Source: Roseateles oligotrophus
GTDB lineage: Bacteria; Pseudomonadota; Gammaproteobacteria; Burkholderiales; Burkholderiaceae_C
Assembly (NCBI RefSeq): GCF_025717515.1
Contig: NZ_JAJIRN010000009.1
Coordinates: 186,001-250,000, forward strand
Reading direction: 5' to 3'
Length of the DNA stretch: 64,000 bases
Both the position numbers and the translations under genes were made by a program. Below are positions 8,912 to 21,800 of this stretch, piece after piece; the stretch's first letter is position 1, and each line of letters opens with the position of its first letter. The notes under the pieces were generated by a model, which saw only the letters and a list, made by a program, of their open reading frames with translations, was not told the DNA's origin and ran no database searches.

Positions 8912-9125
8912 AGCGGGGCTCCTTTTGCTATCGATTGGGCCGGATTGTCGGGGCAGAACGGCAAACCTGCAGAAAACTAGTCCGGTTCTGCGATGCCCAA
9001 GATGGCGATTTTGGGCAACAATCATTGCAGCCCGCAACTCGCGTCTGACCTGCCATGTGTCTCAGAAAAAGCCTGTTAGCCAGTCGATCCCGACTCGGTA
9101 GCACCTCGATGGCTTGTTTGCGGGC

Positions 9126-11861
<2,736 letters not shown>

Positions 11862-13130
11862 TGCCCATGATGACGAGAGAAAAAGGCAGGCGGCGCAGTC
11901 CGGCATAACTCAGCAGGCAGATGGCAAGGGTCAAGGCAATCAGCAGCGGCGCCTCTATCCCCGGCGCCAAGCCCAGCGGCCGCAGCGCTTGCGTCAGCAA
12001 GATGATGACGGTCTGGTGCAGGATGTAGACGCAGAACACCGAGCTGCTCAGACGCCGGCGCCAGGCGCCGTCGAAGTTCAGCCATTGCTTGGCGAAGCCG
12101 CAGGCCGCCATGATCGCCCACCATTGCATCCCGCCCCAGAGCAGCCGGGTCGCCATGCGCAGCAGAAAAGGCGGAGGGGTTTCGGCATAGTGGCTGAAAT
12201 AGCCTTGCAGCAGACCCCAAGCCGTCAAGGCCAGCAGCAGCGCCGGCCAGCGCAGCCGGGCGATGTTGGCCCATAGACTGTCATCAACAGCGGTGCCGCG
12301 CATGCACAAGAGGCCGAGTAGGAACACGCTCAGGTATTGGGCGTGGTTGTACCAGTCCCAGACCAGGTTGTTGGTCCCCTCGAATTGCACCAGCGTCAGG
12401 CGCGAGAACATCAAGGGCAGCGCCAGGCCGAGCATCAGGGTAGCTGGTCCACTGCGGGCGATCAATGCGCTCAGACGATCGAGCTGCGGCCCCGATGTCT
12501 TCACGAGCGCCCAGGCCAGCACCGTGTAAATCCAGAGGTAGGGCAAGAACCACAGATGATTCCAGGTCGGCACAGTCAGGCAGCGGCGCGCGCCTGCTTC
12601 GATCCGGCAGAAGTTCGGGTCGGCCGCCAGATAGCGTTGCATGAAGTCCGGATAGCTGCCCTCAAAGCCGAGCTTGTAGACGACCTCGAAATACGACTGC
12701 GGCGGCACGATGATGAACATGCCGAACAAGAGCGGCCACAGCAGCCTTGCGCTGCGCTGCTTGAGCAGGCCCGCGCCTTGGGTCTTGCGCATCAAGGCCT
12801 GCGTGGCCGCGCCCGAGATGAAGAACAGCAGCGCCATGCGCCAGGGCGAGCTGAGCATCATCAGCGGCTCAAGCGCAGTCACCAGCGTGGCACTTTTGAC
12901 ATGCCAGCCCCAACTGACGTAATACATGCCGACGTGATAAAAAACCAGCAAGCCAAAGGCCAGGATGCGCAACCAATCGAGGAAGAACAGGCGCTGTGTT
13001 TTGGGCGCGGGGGCTTGGGGGTGAAGATGTTTGTCCATGCCTCAGCATCGCCGCCGGCCGCGATGCCGGCAAGCCGAATGGGGCGAGCCGGATCGGGCCT
13101 GGGGCGAAATGGAGCGAATGGGCGTTCTGG

Positions 13131-15590
13131 CTACTGCAGCGCTTCGATCGGCTGCAGCGCCAAGGCCAGGCGCAGATGCCGCAGCGCCGCCAGGCCGGTG
13201 ACGGCCAGGGTCAGCAGCGCGGCCGCTAACAAGGGCAGGGCCAGGCCGGAGAGCAGATCGATGTGGTCGACAAAGTCGGCCAGATAGCCTTGGCCCAGCA
13301 AGGCGGCCAAGGGCAGGCCCAGCAGGCCGGCCAGCGCCAGCGGCGTCGCGAATTCGGCCGCCACCTCGCGGGCGATGGCCAGATGGCTGGCGCCGTGCAG
13401 ACGCCGCAGCACCAACTCGGTACGGCGGCGGCGCAAGGTATCGGCCACCAGCGCGTAAGCGCCCAGCATCGCCACCGCCACCGCCAGCAAGGACACCGCA
13501 GCCAGTACCCAGCTCATCACCTGCTCCTGGCGGTAGACCATATTGCGCTGCTCATCGGCCGTCCAGACCATATGCACCAGCGGCGGGCCGTGACTCTTCC
13601 AGACATCCTCCAAGGCCTGGCGCAGCGCCGCCGCGTCGGGGCCGTGGACGGTCAAATCCCATTGCGGCTCGTCGCTGAGCATGAAGCCCTGCGGCAGCGC
13701 CGCGTCGCGGGCCGACTCCTGCTTGATGTCGCCGACCACCGCCATGATCCGGCGCTGGGCCTGGCCCTCTTTGACCATGTCCCCGCCGCCGCGCAGCAGC
13801 GCGCCGACGGCGTCCTGCGGCGTGGCAAAACCGAGCCGGCGTGCGGCCTTGGCATCGATGACGAGGCGCCCCTCGCCGCTGCCCTTGAGCGGATCGCCGG
13901 CCAAGACCTTGATGCCATAGGTGTCGAAGAAGCTCGGCGATGCGACCGTCATGCGCAACATCTGCTTGTCGCCCTTGGGGCCGACATGAAATTCGCTCGG
14001 GCCGCCAACATCCATGGCCGGGCGGGCCGAGCTGAAGGCGAAATGTTGAATCGCCGGATGCTGGCGCAGGCCCTCGACAAAGGCGTCCATCTTGGGCACG
14101 AAGTCGCGCTCGACCATGGCGCTCAGGATCAAGCGGTTATGGGTGTCTATGCCCCGGTCGGCGTTCAATAAATAGCGATGCTGCAAGCTCAGCACGCCGG
14201 TCAGCGCCAGCAAAAGCAGGGCGCCGCCCAGTTGCAGCGTCAGCAGACCTTGGCGGATGCGCCGACCCCATGGGCCTTCGCTGGCTGTGCGGCCCTGCAG
14301 GGCCGGTGCCGGCACTTGCCGCAAGGCCATGGTGGCCGGCAGGGCCAGCGTCAAGGGCAGCAGCGCCAGCACCGTCAGCCCCAGGCCCAGCAAGGCGCGC
14401 GCAGGCAAGGCGTCGGCCACCGGCCGCTCGGCGCTCAGACCCAAGCAATCGGCGACGGCCGGTGCCAGCCACCAGGCCAGCAAGGCGGCGCCGGCTGCGC
14501 TGATCAGCAGCGTGAGCAGCGTCTCCAGGCCCCAGAGCCGCAGCAGGTCGCCATCGGTCGCGCCCAGGCTGCGGCGCAAGGCGGTTTCGCGGCGGCGCTG
14601 CAGCATCTGAGCCGCCTGCAAATTCATGCTGTTGATGGCGGCCAGCAGAAACAGCAAGGCCGCCGCTGCGGCCAAGGCCCCCAGCAGCATCCAGACCATC
14701 GGCTGGCCTTCCAGCGGCAGCTGAGCCAGCGGCAAGGCACGGAACTCGGCGGCGGCTTGATTCGGGCCGGTCTTCCCGTTTTTCCACTCTGCCGGCAGCT
14801 TGGCATACAGCGGGTGGGCCCGGTAGGCTTGCTCCAGCAGCGGTGCCAGCTCGGCGGCGCTGGCGCCCGGGCGCAGCCGCGCATAGATCTGACCATTGCC
14901 CTGGTGGATCGTGTCTATCGCCTCGGGGCTGTCGATGATGCCGCCGCGGAAGTCATCGCCGACCATCAAAAAGCTGGCCATCGCCTCATGCGCCTGGTTC
15001 AGCGGGCTGCGCGCGTCGATGGCCGGAATCACCGCCGTCACCAGGTAGGCGCGGCCCCGGCATTCGACGCTGCGGCCCAGCGCCTGTGCCAGCGGCAGGT
15101 CACCCCAGAGCTTGCGCACCAGCTTCGGGGTCAGCGCGATCGCATCCTTGCGGCGTAGCGTCGCCGAGAGGTCGCCATGCAGAGCCTTGAGGCCCATCAG
15201 CGCCGGCAGATCGGGGTCGGCGGCCAGCACCCGCACGACTTGCAGGCTTTCCTGTCCGTCCGCATTCATGTGGAGGGTGAAGCCCTCGCTGCTGCTGCGG
15301 CTGATCAACTCCAGCGGCAGGCCACGGTCTTTGAGCAGCGGCACCAGGCCGACCGGCGCGGCCAGTTGCCAGCGAGCCTCCTCGCCCGGCTGATTGGGCT
15401 TGAAGTCCAGCATTACGACCCGCTCCGGCTCGGGCACCCCGGGGTCGACCTCGGATTGCGATAGCGCCAACACGGCCACCAACAAGCACACCGCCATCGC
15501 CACGGTCAGCCCGCCCATCGCCACCAGCGTGGCCGAGCCGCGCTGGCACAGGCCGGCCCAGGCTTCTTTGAACAAGGTCGCCATCTTCAT
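13131..15590 (-). CDS. MacB/FtsX-type ABC transporter permease
   Basis: An 819-residue permease with two MacB_PCD-FtsX modules: a helix at about 20-45, a large periplasmic domain, three helices at about 300-415, then a second periplasmic domain and three helices near the C-terminus (about 715-810). The segments NLQAAQMLQRRRETALRRSLGA and DTLRRRRTELVLRRLHGAS are the hallmark coupling regions of this family. Such transporters use a mechanotransmission mechanism on periplasmic substrates such as peptides, antibiotics or lipoproteins. The start overlaps the stop of the ATPase gene (ATGA). The divergent regulator and kinase genes suggest a stress-responsive exporter; the substrate is unknown. Confidence 0.92.
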   Translation of the reverse strand: MKMATLFKEAWAGLCQRGSATLVAMGGLTVAMAVCLLVAVLALSQSEVDPGVPEPERVVMLDFKPNQPGEEARWQLAAPVGLVPLLKDRGLPLELISRSSSEGFTLHMNADGQESLQVVRVLAADPDLPALMGLKALHGDLSATLRRKDAIALTPKLVRKLWGDLPLAQALGRSVECRGRAYLVTAVIPAIDARSPLNQAHEAMASFLMVGDDFRGGIIDSPEAIDTIHQGNGQIYARLRPGASAAELAPLLEQAYRAHPLYAKLPAEWKNGKTGPNQAAAEFRALPLAQLPLEGQPMVWMLLGALAAAAALLFLLAAINSMNLQAAQMLQRRRETALRRSLGATDGDLLRLWGLETLLTLLISAAGAALLAWWLAPAVADCLGLSAERPVADALPARALLGLGLTVLALLPLTLALPATMALRQVPAPALQGRTASEGPWGRRIRQGLLTLQLGGALLLLALTGVLSLQHRYLLNADRGIDTHNRLILSAMVERDFVPKMDAFVEGLRQHPAIQHFAFSSARPAMDVGGPSEFHVGPKGDKQMLRMTVASPSFFDTYGIKVLAGDPLKGSGEGRLVIDAKAARRLGFATPQDAVGALLRGGGDMVKEGQAQRRIMAVVGDIKQESARDAALPQGFMLSDEPQWDLTVHGPDAAALRQALEDVWKSHGPPLVHMVWTADEQRNMVYRQEQVMSWVLAAVSLLAVAVAMLGAYALVADTLRRRRTELVLRRLHGASHLAIAREVAAEFATPLALAGLLGLPLAALLGQGYLADFVDHIDLLSGLALPLLAAALLTLAVTGLAALRHLRLALALQPIEALQ

Positions 15591-16282
15591 GCGTACTGCT
15601 CCAGATGCGCATCCACCAGCACCCGACCGTCGAGCAGGCGCACGGTGCGCGAGGCCAGCGCCGCATGCTCGGGGCTGTGGGTCACCATCACCAGCGTCGT
15701 ACCCTCTTCGTTCAACTGACGCAGCAAGTGCATCACCTCCTGGCCATGCGCGCTGTCGAGGTTGCCGGTCGGCTCATCCGCCAGCAGCAGGGCCGGGCGC
15801 GCGGCAATCGCGCGGGCAATCGCCACGCGTTGCTGCTGGCCGCCGCTGAGCTGGCTGGGGCGGTGCGCGGCGCGATGGCTCAAGCCCAGCCGCTCCAGCA
15901 CCTCGGCGACGCGCTCGCGCTGGGCTTTCTCGGGCGTGGGGCCGTAGCGCAGCGCCAGTTGTACGTTGTCAAACACGCTCAAGTCGTCGACCAGATTGAA
16001 GCTCTGAAACACAAAGCCGATGCGCCCGCGCCGCAGCGCCGCCAGCTCACGCGCCGTCTTGCGGGTCACGTCCTCGCCGTCCAGCCGGTAGACGCCGGCG
16101 CTGGGCTTGTCCAGCAGGCCCAAGAGGCCCAGCAAGGTGGACTTGCCGCAGCCCGAGGGGCCCGTGATGGCCACATATTCGCCGGCTTCGATGCGCAGGT
16201 CGATGGCGTTCAAGGCGGTGGTTTCGACGTCACCGGCGCGGTGGCGTTTGCTCAATTGGCTCAGTTCGATCATGGCGGGCAT
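15587..16282 (-). CDS. ABC transporter ATP-binding protein (MacB/LolD type)
   Basis: A 231-residue nucleotide-binding subunit. Walker A is GPSGCGKST, the signature is [15 protein letters not shown], and Walker B with the family-typical extension is [13 protein letters not shown], all diagnostic of the LolD/MacB/FtsE group. It is translationally coupled to the FtsX-type permease and would energise it. The start could be the ATG at 16282 or the one three codons later ([11 protein letters not shown]). It is divergent from the response regulator gene, with about 120 bases between them for shared control. Confidence 0.94.
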   Translation of the reverse strand: MPAMIELSQLSKRHRAGDVETTALNAIDLRIEAGEYVAITGPSGCGKSTLLGLLGLLDKPSAGVYRLDGEDVTRKTARELAALRRGRIGFVFQSFNLVDDLSVFDNVQLALRYGPTPEKAQRERVAEVLERLGLSHRAAHRPSQLSGGQQQRVAIARAIAARPALLLADEPTGNLDSAHGQEVMHLLRQLNEEGTTLVMVTHSPEHAALASRTVRLLDGRVLVDAHLEQYA

Positions 16283-16405
16283 TTTGTTGAAACAGGTGGA
16301 TCAGGCTTCGCAGCATCGGCGTTCCAAGAGAAGTGGCCAAGCCCCCTGTCCGCTATCGAACACCCCTCTGGCGCGCGCCCGCGCGATGCTGCGAAACTGC
16401 CAGCC

Positions 16406-16990
16406 GTGAACGAAGAAGAACCCATCCTCCAAGACCACAGCATCCTGCTGCTCGACGACGACCCCGGCGTCGGTCTGGCCGCGCAGCTGCTGCTGCAGCG
16501 CCGCGTGGCGCCTATCACCTGCCTGCGCCGGCCGGCCGAGTTGATGGCGGCCATCGCCAAGTTGCGGCCCAGTGTTTTGCTGCTCGACCTCAATTTCGGC
16601 CCCGGCCGTACCGAGGGCGAGCAAGGTTTGCAGCTGCTGGCCGAGGTGCAAAAGCTTGGAAGCCCGCCGGTGGTCGTCGTGATGACCGCCTATGCCGATA
16701 TCGAGCTGGCCGTGCAGGCCTTGCGCCGAGGCGCTTTTGATTTCATCACCAAGCCCTGGGACAACGTCCGGCTGATCGCCACCTGCCGCGAGGCGCTGGA
16801 GCGCTTTGGCCGGCCTACCCCGTCTGTTTCCGAAGTTATCAGCGAGCCGGCCCGCTCCCTGGCCGCTCAGGAGCGTGCCGCCTTGCTCGCCGCGATGGCG
16901 GCGGCCGAGGGCAATTTGAGTGCGGCGGCGCGCGGCTTGGGCCTGTCGCGCGCGGCGCTTTACCGGCGCTTGAATAAACATGGGCTTTGA
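16406..16990 (+). CDS. RegA/ActR-like response regulator (REC plus Fis-type HTH)
   Basis: A 194-residue two-domain regulator. The receiver domain has the acidic cluster LLLDDDPG, phospho-acceptor Asp61 in VLLLDLNFG, and the KPW lysine. The C-terminal 45 residues form a Fis-type helix-turn-helix (GNLSAAARGLGLSRAALYRRL). There is no sigma-54 AAA+ domain between them, so it resembles the PrrA/RegA/ActR class rather than NtrC. The start is assigned to the GTG at 16406 because the conserved domain begins about 12 residues later; the frame is open far upstream but across the opposite-strand ABC gene. Its stop overlaps the kinase gene by 11 bases. It probably controls the divergent ABC exporter. Confidence 0.88.
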   Translation: MNEEEPILQDHSILLLDDDPGVGLAAQLLLQRRVAPITCLRRPAELMAAIAKLRPSVLLLDLNFGPGRTEGEQGLQLLAEVQKLGSPPVVVVMTAYADIELAVQALRRGAFDFITKPWDNVRLIATCREALERFGRPTPSVSEVISEPARSLAAQERAALLAAMAAAEGNLSAAARGLGLSRAALYRRLNKHGL

Positions 16991-18167
16991 GTTTCTGCGG
17001 CTGTTGGCGCTGGCCGCCTGCTGGCTGGCCGCCGGCGCCTTGGCCCGCAATGCCGGCCCGGCCGCGCGGGACTGGGTCGGCGTGGGCCTGCTCCTTGTGG
17101 CGGGCTTGGGGCTGGCCTGGCCGATGGCCAAAGCCCATCTCGACAAGCGGCTGCGGCCGCAGCAGTTGCCGCCCGAGCCGGCGCTGTCCCCCGACAACCA
17201 TCGCCTGAACCTGCTGCAGGCCCAGCTCGAACATCTGCCGGTGGCCGCTTGGGCGCTTGGGTGCGATGGCCGCTTGCAAGCGCTGAGTGCCCGCGCCCGC
17301 CGCTTGGCCGCGCCCGGTGCGGTGCGCGACCCCGCCGCGCTGCAGCGGCTCTTGCGCGGAGCCAATCACAGCGGCCCGCAGACGCTGGAGACCGAGCGCG
17401 GCAGCGAGCGCTGGGCCTTGCAGCGCCAAACGCTGTCACTGGACGGGCAGGCGCAGACGCTGCTGGTGCTGCTGCCGCTGGAGAATCAGCTGGAGACCGA
17501 GTCGCTGCTGGCCTGGCAACAGCTGGTGCAGATCCTGACGCACGAGATCATGAACTCGCTGACGCCGATCAAAAGCCTCAGCCAGACCGCGCAGATGTTG
17601 CTGGACGAGCCGCCCTTGGTCGAGCGCGACTTGCGGCTGGCGCTGGACGGCATCGCTCAAAGAGCCGAGGGCCTGTCCAGCTTTGTGGCCACCTACCGGC
17701 GCGTCAGCCATTGGCCGGCGCCGGTCTTGGCGCCCGTCGACCTCACAAGTTTGCTGCAGCGCTTGCGCCTGGCCGCCGCACCCGCCTGGCTCGCGCGCGG
17801 CGGCGAGCTCAGCGTCGAGGTCGCCGAGCCGGGCCTGCGCTTGCTCGCCGATGAGGGGCAGCTGGAGCAGGTCTTGCTGGCGCTGATCAGCAATGCCGAG
17901 CAAGCGACGGCCGAAGTCGCCGCCCCGCGCCTGTGGCTGCAAGCCCGCCAGGGCCGTGGCGGGCGCTTGCAAATCAGCGTGCGTGACAACGGCCCCGGCG
18001 TGCCGGCCGGCCTGGAGCGCAAGATCTTTTTGCCCTTCTTCAGCGCCCGCGAAGGCGGCCAGGGCATTGGCCTGACGGTCGTGCGCCAGTTGCTGCACGG
18101 CATGGGCGGGCGCGTGCGCCTGGTGCGGCCGCTCGACGGCGGGGCGGCCTTTGTCCTGAGTTTTTGA
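16980..18167 (+). CDS. Sensor histidine kinase, NtrY-like core
   Basis: A 395-residue kinase with two N-terminal membrane helices (about 5-25 and 33-49) and almost no periplasmic loop, so it probably senses within the membrane or cytoplasm. A short degenerate PAS-like region follows. The phosphoacceptor is His188 in ILTHEIMNSLTPI, the NtrY/PgtB-like H box. The ATPase domain shows LLALISNAEQA, VRDNGPGVP and GQGIGLTVVRQLL. It begins inside the end of the RegA-like regulator gene, making this a cognate pair. The same arrangement of MacB-type ABC genes with a Fis-type regulator and this kind of kinase recurs in several bacteria, from general knowledge of such loci. Confidence 0.9.
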   Translation: MGFEFLRLLALAACWLAAGALARNAGPAARDWVGVGLLLVAGLGLAWPMAKAHLDKRLRPQQLPPEPALSPDNHRLNLLQAQLEHLPVAAWALGCDGRLQALSARARRLAAPGAVRDPAALQRLLRGANHSGPQTLETERGSERWALQRQTLSLDGQAQTLLVLLPLENQLETESLLAWQQLVQILTHEIMNSLTPIKSLSQTAQMLLDEPPLVERDLRLALDGIAQRAEGLSSFVATYRRVSHWPAPVLAPVDLTSLLQRLRLAAAPAWLARGGELSVEVAEPGLRLLADEGQLEQVLLALISNAEQATAEVAAPRLWLQARQGRGGRLQISVRDNGPGVPAGLERKIFLPFFSAREGGQGIGLTVVRQLLHGMGGRVRLVRPLDGGAAFVLSF

Positions 18168-18176
18168 CGCGGCGCT

Positions 18177-18686
18177 TCAGAGTTCCTGCGCCGAGTTCTT
18201 GGCAAGCCGCGTCACCAGTTTCAGCAAGGTCGGCACGCGTTTGCGGCCATGCATGGCGCGAAGCCGCGCTTTCGCCGCGCCGAGGTCAATGTCGACGCAA
18301 GTAACGATCAGCGGCCGGGTCTCTTCTTCCCGGTGCACCTCAAACTGCTCTGGCGTGCCCGCCGGCGCCGTCTTCGACACGCCGATGATGGCGCAGCTGC
18401 CGCCGAGCGCGTGATACAGGTGGCGGCCCAGGCCGGGCGTTTCCTGCGCATCCAGATGCACCGGGCCATTGATGATGATCAGCTCGGGCTCCAGGCGATG
18501 CTCGCGCAGCAGTTGCAGGATGCAGGGCAGTTCGCGCAGGTCCAGCGCGCCGCGCTCGGCTTTCTCGACATGCTGGATGCGCGACGTGAAAGTGCGGGTC
18601 GGCTCCGCTGCGTCCCAGTCATCAAAGGCGACGGCCGCGGCCATGGCGGTGCTGCTGTCGAAATGCACATCTATGGCTAGTTTCAT
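18177..18686 (-). CDS. Short endonuclease V family protein, catalytic Asp position is Asn
   Basis: A 169-residue protein of the compact endonuclease V (Nfi) family, which cuts DNA next to deaminated bases. The first metal ligand region is MKLAIDVHFD (Asp6), the conserved glutamate region RELPCIL has Glu52, and GLGRHLYHAL followed by IIGVSKTAPAG matches the substrate-binding part. In the family the second catalytic aspartate lies in a V(D)G motif; here the segment reads IIINGPVHLD with Asn73. If the alignment by eye is right this protein may be inactive or altered. ATG at 18686 is preferred to an in-frame TTG six codons upstream. It converges on the preceding kinase gene. Confidence 0.75.
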   Translation of the reverse strand: MKLAIDVHFDSSTAMAAAVAFDDWDAAEPTRTFTSRIQHVEKAERGALDLRELPCILQLLREHRLEPELIIINGPVHLDAQETPGLGRHLYHALGGSCAIIGVSKTAPAGTPEQFEVHREEETRPLIVTCVDIDLGAAKARLRAMHGRKRVPTLLKLVTRLAKNSAQEL

Positions 18687-18878
18687 GGCGGGCTTTGTTT
18701 GCAAACTGGCGCATTGTCCTCCGGGTCAGCGGTGATTTTTGGCCCGGAACTCGCTGGCTTTTCAAGTCTATGCACAGCGCTGACCTGCGCGACGATGCAA
18801 TGCTGGTTCTGGCGTATGACTTGCCCCTAAACTAGCTTCAGCCCAGCCATATCCGCTCAGACAGGTGCGAATCCATTG

Positions 18879-21800
18879 ATGCAATCCCCAGGACTCGGCG
18901 ATTCAAAACTGCAGCCGCCGCAGGCAGGTGCAGCACCCCTGCTTGCCCAAGCCGGTTTGGGTCAAGCCTGGAACTGGCTGATTGCGGGGATCTTGCTGCT
19001 CGGCTTTGGCCTGACCTATCTGCTGACGGTGGCACAGCAAGCGCAGTCGGAGCGCGACGCCAGGGCCCGTTTCGAGCGTTTGTCCGAGCGCATCGAGATT
19101 GAGGTCGAGCGTCGGCTGCGCCAGCCGGTGTATGGCATGAAGGGCGCCCGAGGGATTTTTGCGGCCAGCGCGCTGGTCCAGCGCGCCGAGTTTCGGGCTT
19201 ATGTCGAATCGCGCCAGATGGCGAACGAATTCCCCGGTGTGCGCGGCTTCAGCTTTGTCGAGCGGGTGATGCGCCCGGAGCTCGATGCCTTTGTGGCGGC
19301 GACCCGGCGCGACGGCGCGCCCGACTTTACCGTCAACAGCAATGGCCAAGAGGCCGATCTATTCATCATCAAATACATCGAGCCCTTGGCGAAAAACCCT
19401 TCCGCGCTGGGTTTCGACATTGGCCAGGAAGCGACTCGCCGAGACGCGGCCGAGCGGGCCTTGCGCAGCGGGGAGGCCACGCTGAGCGGGCGGGTCTCGC
19501 TGATACAGGATGCCAAAAGCCAGCCGGGCTTCTTGCTCTTGCTGCCCATCTACAAGCAGGGCACCGCCCCGCAGACCGAGGCGCAGCGAGAGCAGGCCTT
19601 GCTTGGATTTGTGGCTGCACCCATCGTGGTCGCCGAGTTGCTGGACGGTGTCGTCGATGTGGCAGAGCGTCAGCTGGACTTCGAGCTGCTCGATAGCCCG
19701 CAGGACGAATCCAGCAGCCTGGCTTACCGGTCCCTGCCCTTGCCTGGAAACCCGTCGCCAAGCGCGCAGCCGGGGCAGTTCAATGCCTCGCGCGTTTTTA
19801 CCTTTGGCGGGCGCCAGTTGACGGTCTCCACGCACAGCAACCCCGAGTTTGCCCGGCTGTCGCGAGCCCAGCCGGTCGGCTGGCTTGCCGCCGGTGGCAG
19901 CCTGCTGACAATTCTGCTGGCCTTGGCGGCCTGGCTCTTGATCAATGGGCGCCAGCGTGCCGAGGCCAGGGCCAGCGCCATGACCGCAGATCTGGAGCGC
20001 TTGGCAAGGGTGGCTCGCGGCACCAGCAACGCGGTGGTCGCCAGTGATTGCCAAGGGCGGATCACCTGGGTCAACGAGGGCTTCATCCAGATGAGCGGTT
20101 ACGCGGCGGCCGATGCCATCGGGCGCTATCCGTCGGAGTTGATGGGCTGCGCGGAACTCCATGAGCATGAGGCGCTGGGCCCGGCCGCGATGGCCGAAAT
20201 GGCCTTGAGCCGCAGCGGCCGCCGCGCTGAGTTCGAGCGTCGCCGCCCGAATGGCGAGCAATATTGGGTCGAGGCCGATGTGCAGCCGGTCTTTGACGAG
20301 AAGGGCCTGCATTCCGGTTTCATTGAAATCAGCCTGGACATCACCGAAAGCAAGCGCAGCCAGCGGGTCTTGGCGCTCGCCCTGGCCGAGAACAAGGCCT
20401 TGCTGGAGACGATTCACCAGCATGCGATCATGTCGGTCGCGGATGCCAAGGGCATCATCATCGAAGCCAATGCCGCCTTCAGCCGCATCAGCGGCTATAG
20501 CCAGGAAGAGCTGCTCGGCAGCGATCACCGGCTCGTCAATTCGGGCCAGCACAGCCCCGAATTCTGGGATGCGCTGTGGTTCAAAATTTCATCCGGCCAG
20601 TCCTGGCATGGCGAAATCTGCAACCGCGCCAAGGACGGCCATTTGTATTGGGTTGATAGCATCATCGCGCCGGTGCTGGATGCCGCTGGGAAGATCGAAA
20701 AATACTTCTCGATCCGCACCGACATCACCGCCGTCAAGCAGGCGGCCACAATTCAGGCGGAACAGCAGGAACGCCTGAACCGCATCATCGAAGGCACCAA
20801 CGCCGGCACCTGGGAATGGAATATCGTCACCGGCGAGTTGAGGCTGAATGAACGCTGGGCCGAGATGCTGGGCTTCTCGTTGCAGGAGCTGGCCCCTGTC
20901 GATGCCAGCACCTGGGCGAACAACTGCCATCCAGACGACTTGCCCAAGGCGCGTGCCTCGCTGATGCAGCATTTCTTCGGCGAGACCGCTTTCTACGAAT
21001 GCGAGTTGCGCATGCGCCACCGCGACGGCCACTGGGTCTGGGTGCTCGCGCATGGCAAGCTCTACGCGCGCAGCGCCGAGGGTGAGCCGCTCTGGATTGC
21101 CGGCACCCATATGGACATCAGTGCCGCCAAGGGCGCCGCCGAGTTGCTGCAGCACAAGCAATTGGTGCTGGACCGGGCCGAGCGCCTGGCCAGCTTGGGG
21201 GCGTGGGAGTTCGACCTTGCCAGCCAGACCTTGACTTGGTCACCGCAAACCTACCGTTTGCATGATCTTCAGCCCGATGCCCCGAGCGGCCCGATCACGC
21301 TTGAGCGGTCCTTGTCCTACTTCCCGGCCGCAGATCAGGCCCTGTTGCAAGAGGCGATGCGCTTGGCGGTAGAGGCCAGTGAATCCTGGGACTTGAACCT
21401 CAGCTTGCAAACCGAGTTGGGGCGGTTTTTGTCGGTGCGTTCGGTTGGCGAGGCCGTGTTTGATGATGGTGGCGCGGTGCGCCTGGTCGGCACCTATCAA
21501 GATGTGACGCAACAGCGCCTGCTCGAGGCCGACATCAAGCGCAGCCATGCGGTCTTGCGCAGCGTGCTGGACAACCTGCCTTGCGCGCTGTCGGTGTTTG
21601 ACGCCGACCTGCAATTGCTCGCCTACAACCAGCAGTTTCTTGGCATGCTGGAGTTTCCGGCCAGCCTGTTTGCGGGGCCGAGCACCTCGTTCGAGAGCAT
21701 CATCCGTTTCAATGCGGCGCGCGGCGAATATGGCAGCGGCTCCGACGTGGAAACCACCATCGCGCAAATCGTCGAACGCGCACGTCACCCCACCGTGCAT

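Noticed and set aside
15605-16405. N-terminal extension of the RegA-like regulator into a 461-residue protein
   Set aside because: The added part is the antisense of the ABC ATPase gene; receiver homology starts about 12 residues after the GTG at 16406.
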